A DNA stretch of 46,475 nt, taken from positions 501,337-547,811 of the forward strand of contig NZ_KI913949.1 in the NCBI RefSeq assembly GCF_000332095.2, written 5' to 3'. Origin of the DNA: Leptolyngbya sp. PCC 6406 (GTDB taxonomy: Bacteria; Cyanobacteriota; Cyanobacteriia; Phormidesmidales; Phormidesmidaceae). Position 1 is the first letter of the stretch, and each line of letters begins with the position of its first letter. Below are positions 9,270 through 17,267 of the stretch, piece by piece. The position numbers and the translations under genes are program-made. The notes beneath the pieces are model-generated. The model ran no database searches and was not told where the DNA came from. It saw only the letters and a list, made by a program, of their open reading frames with translations.

Positions 9270-9503
9270 ATGCGTAGCTTGGCACCTTACATATTTTTTG
9301 CGGGTTGGTTAACTGCTGCTATCGCTCAGATATACATGGTAATTCAGGCGTTTCGTCATTCCTTTATGAAAGGATTGCTATGCTTGATCATTCCAGGATA
9401 TGTTTTGATTCATGCAACAAAGAGAGAGACCAAGGAATCAAAAGCCTTGATTTGCTGGGTAGTTGGATTACTTGCACTTGTTTTTGGATTAGTAGCTTCA
9501 TAA
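9270..9503 (+). CDS. Small two-helix membrane protein
   Basis: A 77-residue protein with two or three hydrophobic segments: about residues 5-25, about 34-48 (GLLCLIIPGYVLIH) and 58-76 (ALICWVVGLLALVFGLV). It is of a type common in bacteria but I recognise no named family. The region is AT-richer than the tex gene before it. The start ATG at 9270 has only weak Shine-Dalgarno complementarity. Confidence 0.55.
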   Translation: MRSLAPYIFFAGWLTAAIAQIYMVIQAFRHSFMKGLLCLIIPGYVLIHATKRETKESKALICWVVGLLALVFGLVAS

Positions 9504-9614
9504 ATCAATAATAGTCAATTCCATAAATCTATTGAATGAAGTTCTATCTCTGTCAGTCGGGGAGCCTCGCCTCTGACGCTATGGACCCTGCGGCTCCTAT
9601 TTTTGGTGCTAACC

Positions 9615-9866
9615 ATGATTCAAATTCAACTGACCTTACCAGAAAGTGCCTTTTCTGCTTTACGCAGCACTCCCGATGAATTTGGGCAAGAACTGTTGAT
9701 TGCTGCTGTGGTGAAATGGTACGAGATGGGCATGATCTCGCAATCTAAGGCGGCGGAGATTGCGAGCATCAGTCGGCAAGCTTTCTTAGTGGCCCTCAAC
9801 CGTTTTGAGGTTTCCCCCTTTCAAACAACGCCTGAAGAACTGGAGGAAGAACTCAGTCGTGACTAG
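9615..9866 (+). CDS. UPF0175 family antitoxin-like protein
   Basis: An 83-residue protein with beta start MIQIQLTLPES and a helix-turn-helix-like segment MGMISQSKAAEIASISRQAFLVALNRF, the UPF0175 signature. In cyanobacteria these proteins usually precede a DUF3368 PIN-like toxin, and here too: the stop overlaps the GTG start of a DUF3368 remnant. The protein is full length and should still bind DNA. An in-frame TTG at 9603 is possible but the ATG is preferred. Confidence 0.85.
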   Translation: MIQIQLTLPESAFSALRSTPDEFGQELLIAAVVKWYEMGMISQSKAAEIASISRQAFLVALNRFEVSPFQTTPEELEEELSRD

Positions 9867-9993
9867 ACGATGGGTCGTTAATGCTTCTCCCATAATTACG
9901 CTGGCAAAGATTGACCGAATTCATCGCCATAATAGGACCATCCCATTTAGTACGATGTTGCCATGGTTGCCACGCCCCAACCGCAAAAAATGA
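9859..9993 (+). pseudogene. Truncated DUF3368 (PIN-like) toxin remnant
   Basis: A GTG at 9859 overlapping the UPF0175 stop opens a frame reading VTRRWVVNASPIITLAKIDRIH, which fits the N-terminus of DUF3368 proteins (VVSDTSPLI.LAKI type, with the usual Asp replaced by Asn here). Homology ends after about 22 codons, near 9925; the frame then runs 22 more codons into the following Uma2 gene. The remaining roughly 130 residues of a normal toxin are absent. The start position and junction are seen directly; the ancestral identity is inferred from gene order and the short conserved stretch. Confidence 0.7.
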
Positions 9994-10529
9994 CGGTCGA
10001 AGTCTACTTGGCGTGGGAGCGCTGTCAGGATCGGCGCTATGAGTATGCCCATGGTGAGGTGTTCGCCATGACGGGGGGCTCTTTGGCCCATAATGACATT
10101 GCTATCAATATCCTGACGGCGCTGCGGCCCCAAGTGCGTGGCGAGGGGTGTCGCATCAACATTGCCGATGCCAAGGTGCAGGTCACCCCATCCATCTATC
10201 GCTATCCAGATCTGGTGGTGAGTTGCGACCCCCAGGACCAGCGGGCCACCGATGCGATTCAGCATCCCAAGCTAATTGTGGAGGTGCTATCTCCAGGCAC
10301 GGAAGCCTTGGACAGGGGGGACAAATTTAAGGAGTACCGGACACTGCCCACGTTGATGGAGTATGTGCTGGTTAGCAGTACAGAAATCAATGTGGAGGTG
10401 TATCGCCGGGGGGAAGGACGACTGTGGCTTTATCAGGCGTACCAAACTGGGGATACCATTGCGCTGAAAAGTGTTGGGTTAGCATTGCCCATGATGCTGA
10501 TTTATGACACGGTGACACTGGGAAACTAG
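9963..10529 (+). CDS. Uma2 family (DUF820) putative endonuclease
   Basis: A 188-residue Uma2 protein, a cyanobacterial family with a PD-(D/E)XK restriction-like fold. Seen: MTVEVYLAWE, RYEYAHGEVFAMTGG, the HN of LAHNDIAINI, RYPDLVVSCD with the catalytic-type PD, and KLIVEVLSPGTEALDRGDKFKEYR with E-x-x-S-P. Family length is about 185-200, so the gene is complete. These genes are multicopy and spread between genomes; their biological role is not established. It sits on the truncation point of the DUF3368 toxin gene. Confidence 0.93.
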   Translation: MVATPQPQKMTVEVYLAWERCQDRRYEYAHGEVFAMTGGSLAHNDIAINILTALRPQVRGEGCRINIADAKVQVTPSIYRYPDLVVSCDPQDQRATDAIQHPKLIVEVLSPGTEALDRGDKFKEYRTLPTLMEYVLVSSTEINVEVYRRGEGRLWLYQAYQTGDTIALKSVGLALPMMLIYDTVTLGN

Positions 10530-10747
10530 GAGCTGTGGGCAATCAAAGCCAGACTGCTTGATATACAAAGGCTACAGCACCATTGCCCCAAAACGGCACC
10601 GCTACCTGTCGCTCATGTAAGTAAAGAATCTGGTCACTACGTAAAAATATGCGAAGTTCGGCCAATTTATTTGTTGGCGATATTAGTAAATCGGCAGATG
10701 GGGAAAACTCGGAGAACCCACTTCAAGTTTATATTTAAGGTCAAGTT

Positions 10748-13282
10748 ATGGATATTGAATTTGCTGCCCGAACATACTTTTCCCAGATTAGGCAAGAATT
10801 AGAGGAGAGTGGCAGAAGCCATAAAACCTTACGAGTTAAATCGATCATGAAACGTTTTGGCTACAGCAGACGTAGCCAAGTTTTCGTAGATAGCGTCAAC
10901 ACAGCACTGGATGCCTGTGGATTATATGGAAAACCATATTTTTCTATTGATCTATCTCTTGATAGCAGGATTAGTATGACTTTGAAAGACGGAATTGACA
11001 ACTCAGTAAATAATTCTAATAATACCTCAAATGAGGTGATAAAAAATGAAAACCTAATTCTAGTCAACCATGACCTATTTTATTATTTATTCGATTTTGG
11101 TTCAGAACAGGAGTATGAAAGATTTCAGGCCAGTTTAGACTCAAATCAACCCATTGCGTTATTTTTGATTCCCGAGGATGAAGATTTCCTGACCGACTTG
11201 GTTTTTAGAATTCTGTCTTATGAACTAGTCAGGAAATATCAATATCAAGGTTCACCCGATATCCCGATTGCGTCGCGACACACCTTAAGCAGTCTATCTG
11301 AGGGATCCGATCAAGATCACAGGGTGAGGAATATTTTGGTGGGTACAGGACTATTTCGCTTTGATCGCTCTACGATGTCGAGTGTGATTTTAGGCGAAAC
11401 AGGCTTAGATCTTTTGGATTCAGAGGAATTCGAGGAGAAATTCGAACAACTTTCACTTTATGCCCATAAATACAACAAAAATCAATCATTTGTCATATTT
11501 CAATGTCCCTCTCAACAAGAAATTAGGCGGCACTCAAAATCCGATTTACTTGAACACTTGATAGATCGAGTCTCTAACCAGATTCCTTTAACCTTTGCGT
11601 TGAGATATCGATTTTCGGATGAGTTATCAATCGATCGCAGAGAAGAAATATCCGCTCATTTGCGCTTATTGATGGAAGTGCCAGAGTTTGAGATCGGAGA
11701 AGAAGAAATTAGTTTGATTGATTATTTCTTGGAGCTTCAAAAGGCCCAAGTTCAAGCAGAATCCCAACTGCTCTTCAAAATGAATGGGGACATTTTTGAA
11801 AAGCTGGTGTGGGGCTATGAAAGTGATGAACACATATATCTCAAATATTTTGCTATTAAAACCCTTGAGAGTGCTGGGCATTCACTTAAGAATATCCAAT
11901 GTGAGGTATCAATTAGCTCATCGAAGACTACAGAAGAATTAGGTACATCAGAATCAGCAGAAGTACAACGGACTGAAGAACAAGAACCCTTACCACAACA
12001 AGATGTTAATCGGAGACCTGATGTTTATGTGCAAGACAGAATAATTGTTGAGGTTGAGACCCTGCGCTCAAAAGTTTTTAATACTCAAAATGTTTTTTTT
12101 GATCTTATAGATAGACTACTTACCAAGGCTTTCGGATGGCCTAAATGTTTGCAGGAAGTTTGGTTGGTTCTCCCTGGCTTTGAAATTGCCAGAAACTATT
12201 ATCAGATCAAAAAGACTGAAGAAATACTAAGTTCCTTTCTGCAAAATACCCTTAATCGGAATATCAAGCTACTCGTGATGACTCCAGACTATGAGAATCA
12301 CCAGTTAATTCCAGTTTCTTTCGATCAAGTGCATTATCCATCTCTCATAATCTCACCGACAGTTAGCACTACTATAAAACCGCCAATTGAGAGACAGCAG
12401 ATGCGGTTGACGTTGTTTTCTGATGTGGCGGGACTTGAAGAAGAAAAGAAAAAGCTACGGCAAATACTAAAGTTGCAAGAAAAAGGGAACTCTTGCATCA
12501 TTAACGGAATTATATTTTACGGACTACCCGGATGTGGCAAAACGCTCTTAGCTAGAACCTTCGCGCACGAATCTGAAAGATATTTCCTACAGTTCTCTCC
12601 TGCCGATGTGAAGTCAATATGGATTGGTCAGACTCAGAAGAATATTCAGAAAATCTTTTCTCAGGCAAAAAGAAGATGTCCATCGTTGCTATTTATCGAT
12701 GAGCTAGATGCTATTGGCTTTAGCCGAAATGAATTCCAGTCCCACACCGATCAAAGGGCAACCATCAATCAACTACTGATCGAATTAGAGAACCTCCAAG
12801 GGCATGATGTTCTCGTTGTTGGAGCTACAAACTATCTTGAAAGCTTAGATGGAGCACTCAAGCGTTCGGGCCGATTTGATTGGAAAATCCCAATTTTTCC
12901 ACCGGATAAAAATGAGCGCAAGACTATGTATGAATTGTATTTCTCAAGATTACAGATTCCTTTTGAAGACAGCCTTATCAACTTCGATGAGATTGCGGAG
13001 AGAAGTATAAAATTCACTTCATCCGACGTTAAAGCTGTGTGTGACACCCTGAGAATGGAAGTCCTATTGGAGGAAATTCAGACATCTTTGAGGACTAATG
13101 ATGTAATTTGTCATATCAACCAACTACAAGAAGGTGGATTGTCCTTGAATCAGAAGCAAGTTCAAGATTTTGTCGTTGAGTGTAAACAGTTAGGCGTGAG
13201 AAGTTCTAAACTTAGCACTCTCAAGGCTGACTGGGGATTGGAGGAGTGCGATCACCCTTCGGATAGGCTAGCGCCAACATGA
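10748..13282 (+). CDS. Multidomain AAA+ ATPase with PD-(D/E)XK-like segment, family not recognised
   Basis: An 844-residue protein. (a) Residues 1-82: basic, possibly winged-helix, with TLRVKSIMKRFGYSRRSQ. (b) About 100-345: conserved region including FGSEQEYERFQ (117-127) and LDSNQPI (130-136). (c) About 350-490: PD-(D/E)XK-like core, with ESDEHIYLKYFAIKTLE then RPDVYV (D425) and IVEVETLRSK (E435, E437); the usual ExK lysine is missing or displaced. (d) About 553-780: one AAA+ module: Walker A GLPGCGKT (592-599), pore-loop-like WIG (625-627), Walker B LLFIDELD (647-654), sensor-1 ATN (693-695), arginine fingers R706 and R709. It starts like FtsH (DVAGLEEEKKKL) but has no membrane segment or M41 peptidase. 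AT-rich relative to neighbours. A broken paralogue is at 41929-44452. Function unknown; defence or remodelling of protein on DNA is inference. Confidence 0.85.
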   Translation: MDIEFAARTYFSQIRQELEESGRSHKTLRVKSIMKRFGYSRRSQVFVDSVNTALDACGLYGKPYFSIDLSLDSRISMTLKDGIDNSVNNSNNTSNEVIKNENLILVNHDLFYYLFDFGSEQEYERFQASLDSNQPIALFLIPEDEDFLTDLVFRILSYELVRKYQYQGSPDIPIASRHTLSSLSEGSDQDHRVRNILVGTGLFRFDRSTMSSVILGETGLDLLDSEEFEEKFEQLSLYAHKYNKNQSFVIFQCPSQQEIRRHSKSDLLEHLIDRVSNQIPLTFALRYRFSDELSIDRREEISAHLRLLMEVPEFEIGEEEISLIDYFLELQKAQVQAESQLLFKMNGDIFEKLVWGYESDEHIYLKYFAIKTLESAGHSLKNIQCEVSISSSKTTEELGTSESAEVQRTEEQEPLPQQDVNRRPDVYVQDRIIVEVETLRSKVFNTQNVFFDLIDRLLTKAFGWPKCLQEVWLVLPGFEIARNYYQIKKTEEILSSFLQNTLNRNIKLLVMTPDYENHQLIPVSFDQVHYPSLIISPTVSTTIKPPIERQQMRLTLFSDVAGLEEEKKKLRQILKLQEKGNSCIINGIIFYGLPGCGKTLLARTFAHESERYFLQFSPADVKSIWIGQTQKNIQKIFSQAKRRCPSLLFIDELDAIGFSRNEFQSHTDQRATINQLLIELENLQGHDVLVVGATNYLESLDGALKRSGRFDWKIPIFPPDKNERKTMYELYFSRLQIPFEDSLINFDEIAERSIKFTSSDVKAVCDTLRMEVLLEEIQTSLRTNDVICHINQLQEGGLSLNQKQVQDFVVECKQLGVRSSKLSTLKADWGLEECDHPSDRLAPT

Positions 13283-13319
13283 CGGGAGTGGAGGGCGGAC
13301 TCTATTCCTTGAATACGCT

Positions 13320-13526
13320 TTAGGCCGCTAGCAGTGGCATCCCTAGCGCTTGCAGGTCAACCGTCTCGACATTCTTAGAATAGTTATCCAGCGTGATAGC
13401 AACGACCTTGCCGTCTCCGTCATAGTCCAAAATTAAATCATCGGTAACGGCATCCGTCGCCACAACAGATTTTGTTGTTAATTCGATGGCTAAAGTATCG
13501 GTATCAGGAAAATATTGGATCTTCAT
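13320..13526 (-). CDS. DUF2283 family protein, probable antitoxin-like partner
   Basis: A 68-residue protein with MKIQYFPDTDTLAIEL, then LILDYDGDGKVVAITLDNYS and VDLQALGMPL, the DUF2283 pattern. Such proteins commonly follow DUF4258 proteins in cyanobacteria and the pair is thought to be toxin-antitoxin-like. Here its ATG overlaps (ATGA) the stop of a short upstream frame that looks like a shrunken DUF4258 gene. The DUF2283 gene itself looks intact. Confidence 0.88.
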   Translation of the reverse strand: MKIQYFPDTDTLAIELTTKSVVATDAVTDDLILDYDGDGKVVAITLDNYSKNVETVDLQALGMPLLAA

Positions 13527-13627
13527 GTGGGTTCCTCACCTCGCTGCTGGCGCTTATAAAAATTGCGGTCAACTTCAGGATGTTTCCGCGAAGCAAAGTT
13601 GTCAAAATAGCGAGTGGTTTTCAGCAT
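13523..13627 (-). pseudogene. Probable internally deleted DUF4258 gene (34 residues)
   Basis: The frame reads MLKTTRYFDNFASRKHPEV and continues DRNFYKRQQRGEEPT before stopping in an ATGA overlap with the DUF2283 gene. The N-terminus fits the start of DUF4258 proteins (KTTRYF....RKHPEV) and the end resembles their C-terminal (H)NAF.DRNF motif, but the 50-60 residues normally between are missing. This suggests an internal deletion that preserved the reading frame and the coupling to the next gene. The identification rests on short motifs and gene order. Confidence 0.5.
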
Positions 13628-13725
13628 AGCCCATTATATTGCAGGGTTCTGGCAGGGCGATCGCCCTGCGGACAGGCTATCGTCAACTCGATAGAGGGAG
13701 AGTGCGATCGCACATGCTTGCCCAG

Positions 13726-13787
13726 ACCCCCGGTTTCTTGTTCAGGAGTGAGCAGTCGGTAAAACTGCGACCCAAGAAACCGGGGTT
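13726..13787. repeat. Palindromic element with ACCCCGGTTTCTTG arms
   Basis: The arms ACCCCCGGTTTCTTG (13726-13740) and CAAGAAACCGGGGTT (13773-13787) are inverted repeats, with one extra C in the left arm, around a 32-bp loop. This is a common type of interspersed cyanobacterial palindrome. It lies between the DUF4258 remnant and the gene at 13806 and could act as a bidirectional transcription barrier. Confidence 0.75.
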
Positions 13788-13805
13788 CTCTACATGCCCT
13801 GCTCC

Positions 13806-14039
13806 TTACGGCAGAGTACGTTTGCGGGTCATGACGCTGATGTATTCGCCATTGCGCCCGGTGGGCAGGGGGTTGCTCCAGGCGATCCTTTCGCAGTAGC
13901 CAAGGATGGCCATGCGGTTGATGGCTTCCATGAGGGCACCGTAGTCACCCAGGAGGATATGACGAACGGCTTCTTGGTTGAAGGAGGGTAGGTTGAACTG
14001 GGGAGCGGGCTGTACCGCTCCGCTGGATGCTTGCAACAT
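13806..14039 (-). CDS. Conserved cyanobacterial small protein
   Basis: A 77-residue protein with a core FNQEAVRHILLGDYGALMEAINRM, then LGYCERIAWSNPLPT and GEYISVMTRK. The pattern ALGYxExxxWSxPxPTGxxGEYISVxTR is one I associate with short cyanobacterial hypotheticals that occur in several copies per genome. There is no signal peptide. Function is unknown. The 100-residue protein at 31187 belongs to a loosely similar class (LxxxxFAEVxEWxxxxPxP). Confidence 0.6.
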   Translation of the reverse strand: MLQASSGAVQPAPQFNLPSFNQEAVRHILLGDYGALMEAINRMAILGYCERIAWSNPLPTGRNGEYISVMTRKRTLP

Positions 14040-14382
14040 GGCGGGTATCTCCGTTTTCGGTTTAAGGAAAACGGGGAACTATCTAGCGTTTCCCAAATGA
14101 GGCGCAACGAAGAAGCTAGATCATAGAATGATCCCAGACATCTCGTCTTACCTAGGCTAAGCGGGATGTTCAGGGGAGTTGAGGAGCACCACCTCCTCTC
14201 TTCCCCGCCTAGAACCATTCCCCGTGACAGATAAACTACACAATGTCCGGCTGGAGTGCAACCGTATGTACAGGTTTGTTGACGATGGGAGGAGGCGATC
14301 GCTTTTGATAGACAGAACTTAAGCATTTGTCCCCCTGGGCAGGTGTATGACTATAAACTGAGGGAAAAATAGGCAGAATCAC
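14040..14382. other. Intergenic region, no gene seen
   Basis: Upstream region of the minus-strand gene at 13806. The open frame at 13829-14326 on the minus strand is out of phase with that gene and has no protein character. No RNA gene was recognised. The 41-bp repeat array follows directly. Confidence 0.4.
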
Positions 14383-14505
14383 TCCACCTAATCACCTCGA
14401 TAGGGCAGTTAGGCTGACACAGTTCCACCTAATCACCCAAATCAGGGGGTTAGATTGAAAAGTTTCCACCTAAACACTCAAACGGGGATGTTATGCAGAA
14501 TAGTT
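14383..14505 (+). repeat. 41-bp period tandem array, three units
   Basis: Three units begin with TCCACCT at 14383, 14424 and 14465, exactly 41 bp apart. Each unit has internal dyad symmetry: TAATCACC on the left, GGGGGTTAG-like on the right, followed by GCTGACACAG in the first. The units are related but not identical, so this is not a CRISPR repeat-spacer arrangement. A second array of the same family, inverted, lies at 35303-35421. Possible roles are protein binding sites (iterons) or remnants of a mobile repeat; neither is shown. Confidence 0.8.
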
Positions 14506-14612
14506 CTCTCCAATTAATAGTGAGGTGGCTTCATTAGCTAGGTTGAGAAATCCTATAAGATTAGTGATAATAATCAGGAATATAAGTCAACAAGAACTCG
14601 CTATTACCGAAA

Positions 14613-15425
14613 ATGAAAAGAGTGGCGACGAGAGGTTCCAAAAAAGGAATGTGTAACATCTGCGGAATTTTTTGCACTCTTACTGAAGATCATGTTCCTC
14701 CTAAAGGGAGTATTACTCCTCAGAAAGTGGGGATTAAAAGCCTTGCCCAAACTGTTGATCCAATAGATCCTAAAATAGTTCGACTATCTCAAAATGGTGT
14801 CAAATTCCGCAGCTTATGTCCTTCGTGTAATAATCATAGGCTAGGAAGAAAATTTGATCCTGCTCTCAATGCCTTCAGTCAGGCAGTAGCTCAAATCATT
14901 CGCAACCGTAGCCATCTATCTCTACCTTCAAGACTTGAAGTTAGCTTGCAACCGCAGCGAGTTGTGCGCTCTATAATCGGTCATTTACTTGCCGCTGAAA
15001 TCAGGGAAGATATGTCTTTAGCTCCTGCTTCAGAGCCAATGCGTGATCTCATGAGATATTATTTCCTGGATACATCAGCGGATTTGCCATCAGAGTTTAA
15101 TGTGTACTGCTGGCCATATCGTGCAAAACATCAAGTTATCTTTAAAGGTGTTGGAATTCTTTCTGGAGATCAAATCGTAATAGGCGATTTTCTTAAATAC
15201 TTTCCAGTGGCTTTTTGGTTGACATATCAAGCGCCAGACAGGATCAGAGAAGTCATGCGAGATCGAGAGATTTCAGTTCGTGGAAATGGATTTGATGATT
15301 GGAGTACTGTGGTTATTGGTACTAAAGAGAAAGATACGTTTCGCCCAAACTGGCCTGAGTCCCCAGATGACAATGAGGTTATGGTAATAAATAATGATGT
15401 TTGCTTCGTAGCAACCGCCCCCTAA
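14613..15425 (+). CDS. HNH-like (zinc-finger type) protein, putative nuclease
   Basis: A 270-residue protein beginning with an HNH-type metal finger: C14-x2-C17, DHVPPKG at 26-32 and CPSCNNH at 69-75. The four cysteines and the DH match treble-clef HNH endonucleases. The rest (about 90-265) is a conserved-looking alpha/beta region with no motif I can name. The gene is AT-rich and lies just before a PD-(D/E)XK nuclease gene on the same strand, 203 bp apart, suggesting an acquired defence-type pair. No partner methylase is adjacent. Confidence 0.7.
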   Translation: MKRVATRGSKKGMCNICGIFCTLTEDHVPPKGSITPQKVGIKSLAQTVDPIDPKIVRLSQNGVKFRSLCPSCNNHRLGRKFDPALNAFSQAVAQIIRNRSHLSLPSRLEVSLQPQRVVRSIIGHLLAAEIREDMSLAPASEPMRDLMRYYFLDTSADLPSEFNVYCWPYRAKHQVIFKGVGILSGDQIVIGDFLKYFPVAFWLTYQAPDRIREVMRDREISVRGNGFDDWSTVVIGTKEKDTFRPNWPESPDDNEVMVINNDVCFVATAP

Positions 15426-15628
15426 CAACCCTGTTTGAGCAGACTACCAAAGATTTTTGATGTTTAATCTTAAGGTTGTCGATAGCCGCTCAACAGGAAC
15501 GTTAGGTTGCGGTGCACTTGATATAGAAAGGCTAAAAAAGCTCACTTAGGCCCAAAATAGTGTTCATCTTGCTCCTTGGTTGGCAAAATTAAAGTTAAGA
15601 TAGTTTTTCTTAAATAACCCAACTCTTT

Positions 15629-16600
15629 ATGTTGCCTCTCGTAACCATAGTTGAACTTCGCGAAGCAATTGCTGAGGCACTTGCAGAGGAAAAGTCATAT
15701 AACTTACCTGCAATCTGTACAGCTCTTGAACTTGAACCGGGAACTGTAGAAGAAGCCCATTCTAGCAAGCGTAGTTATGTACGAAATCGAATCATAACTA
15801 AAAATCTGAGTGATTTAGTTGACTTGGGAGAGAAGTTGCTAGAGAGATATCCTAATGCTGAAGATCTATCAAATATGGTTTGTCTCTTCAAAGCACAAGC
15901 TAGAGGAGTAAGTGGGAATATCAAGAATCTGATTTTTGCTGCGGATGGGCCTAAACCTGAATTAGTCTTAACTGATGCGCTGAATAACACTATTGAAATC
16001 GTAGAAAATGCGGAATATTGCCTTGTCTATAATTTACCTATTCTTCAATCAGGTCTACTTTGGCAGAATCTGGTGGAATGGTGGGCAAACAGTAATAATC
16101 TAGCTTTTCCTGATCGGAAAACTGAAGAGAGTTTATTTTTGAGACTACGAAATTCATTGGCTTCTCCACCAGAGAAGCTTTTCTTCAATTCATATTTTAA
16201 AGACTATCACAAGGCTCTAGGAGAATGTTTTCCTGCATTAGTCCCCCAGGTATACTTGCATTTTGATCCAAAAAGTCTCAAAGATTTAGGGGGTCAGCAA
16301 CGTTTGCCACGGCAGCGAATGGATTTTTTAATGCTTCTGCCAAATAATGAGAGAATTGTGATTGAGATAGATGGGAAACAACATTATTCAGAAAATAATA
16401 ACGTACCTAGTCCTAAGAAATACTCAGAAATGGTTGCCGAAGATCGTAGACTGCGATTGTTGGGTTACGAAATCTATCGCTTTGGCGGATATGAGCTGAA
16501 GGATGATGAACACAATAAAGCTCAAGGTGAAAACTTAGTGCGAAATTTCTTCTGTCAACTCTTTGACAAACACCGAATTGTACCTGCATCGGAAACCTAA
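15629..16600 (+). CDS. PD-(D/E)XK nuclease protein (DUF559/Vsr-like C-terminus)
   Basis: A 323-residue protein. The C-terminal part has a nuclease core: RMDFLML with D232, IVIEIDGKQHY with E246-I-D248 and H252, a conserved D272 in VAEDRRLRLLGYEIYRFGGYE. This is the DUF559/Vsr-like arrangement. An upstream segment (about 168-215, ESLFLRLRNSL and PALVPQVYLHFDP) is usual for single-protein nucleases of this group. The N-terminal 75 residues (LREAIAEALAE, YNLPAICTALEL, SKRSYVRNRI) resemble domains found on AbiJ-type abortive-infection proteins, but this is from memory. A stand-alone defence nuclease is the likely role. Confidence 0.75.
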   Translation: MLPLVTIVELREAIAEALAEEKSYNLPAICTALELEPGTVEEAHSSKRSYVRNRIITKNLSDLVDLGEKLLERYPNAEDLSNMVCLFKAQARGVSGNIKNLIFAADGPKPELVLTDALNNTIEIVENAEYCLVYNLPILQSGLLWQNLVEWWANSNNLAFPDRKTEESLFLRLRNSLASPPEKLFFNSYFKDYHKALGECFPALVPQVYLHFDPKSLKDLGGQQRLPRQRMDFLMLLPNNERIVIEIDGKQHYSENNNVPSPKKYSEMVAEDRRLRLLGYEIYRFGGYELKDDEHNKAQGENLVRNFFCQLFDKHRIVPASET

Positions 16601-16774
16601 CAATTCTGGTGTAGCAGATTGGTTGAAATCGCTTAGCCTAGATGCAAGAAACTTGCCAACTACTGACCAGCAACGTTAGGCAGTTTCAGTAACATTTGTG
16701 TTGGGTTTTGCTAACGCTCTGCCCAACCGACAAAAGGTGACTAACTGGTCAACTTTAATGAATACCTTATCCTC

Positions 16775-17110
16775 ATGAAACCTAATCTCCAGGTCATCCT
16801 AACTCACCTTAAACAAGATCTGGCTAGTCTCTATGGCGATCGCCTGCTGCACCTCACCCTCTTTGGCTCCCAAGCCCGTGGAGACGCTGAACCGGATTCA
16901 GATATTGATGTGTTGGTCGTGCTGAAGCCACCCGTCAATCCCGGTGAAGAAATCAAACACACCGGCAAAGCCGTTGCCGACCTTTCTCTTCACCATGATG
17001 TGGTGATTAGTTGCCTCTTCATGGGTGAAATCTACTACCAAACCCGCAACAGTTGCCTGCTTCGCAACATCCGCAAAGTAAGGAGTCTCCCTATGACCGA
17101 CGAACAGTGA
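16775..17110 (+). CDS. MNT-domain nucleotidyltransferase (MntA-like antitoxin), altered C-terminus
   Basis: A 111-residue minimal nucleotidyltransferase with the signature LFGSQARGDAEPDSDIDVLVVL (G31-S32, D43, D45; written in parts GSQARGDAEP and DSDIDVLVV). Relatives modify and neutralise HEPN toxins. The usual end KEGV(S)L-stop, overlapping the HEPN start as ATGA, is recovered if one T (17079) is removed. With the extra T the frame instead runs KVRSLPMTDEQ into the toxin start region. The catalytic part is unaffected. A degraded HEPN start follows. Confidence 0.88.
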   Translation: MKPNLQVILTHLKQDLASLYGDRLLHLTLFGSQARGDAEPDSDIDVLVVLKPPVNPGEEIKHTGKAVADLSLHHDVVISCLFMGEIYYQTRNSCLLRNIRKVRSLPMTDEQ

Positions 17111-17149
17111 GAACTTCAACCCAGGGAGCAAGCCCGGTTTTATAGCAGT
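17093..17149 (+). pseudogene. Remnant of the HEPN toxin partner
   Basis: From the ATG at 17093 the frame reads MTDEQ, an in-frame TGA (17108-17110), then ELQPREQARFYS before similarity fades. MNT genes are normally followed by a HEPN gene beginning M-T-x-E-Q, so this looks like the first codons of a lost toxin. The remaining roughly 100 residues are missing; the next 110 bp hold no frame. The call rests on position and a short start and is moderately sure. Confidence 0.5.
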
Positions 17150-17267
17150 TCCCTAATGTATGAGGTACACCTCAACTTAATGACACTTTGGCGAACAAGG
17201 GGCTTAAGCTCCTTGCCTGTACTTAACCCGAGTGAGAACCGCTATATAAATCATTACGCTCACCTAC

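Noticed and set aside
14383-14505. 41-bp array as a possible CRISPR array
   Set aside because: No constant repeat with unrelated spacers; the whole unit is partly conserved, has internal dyads, and no cas gene is in the window.
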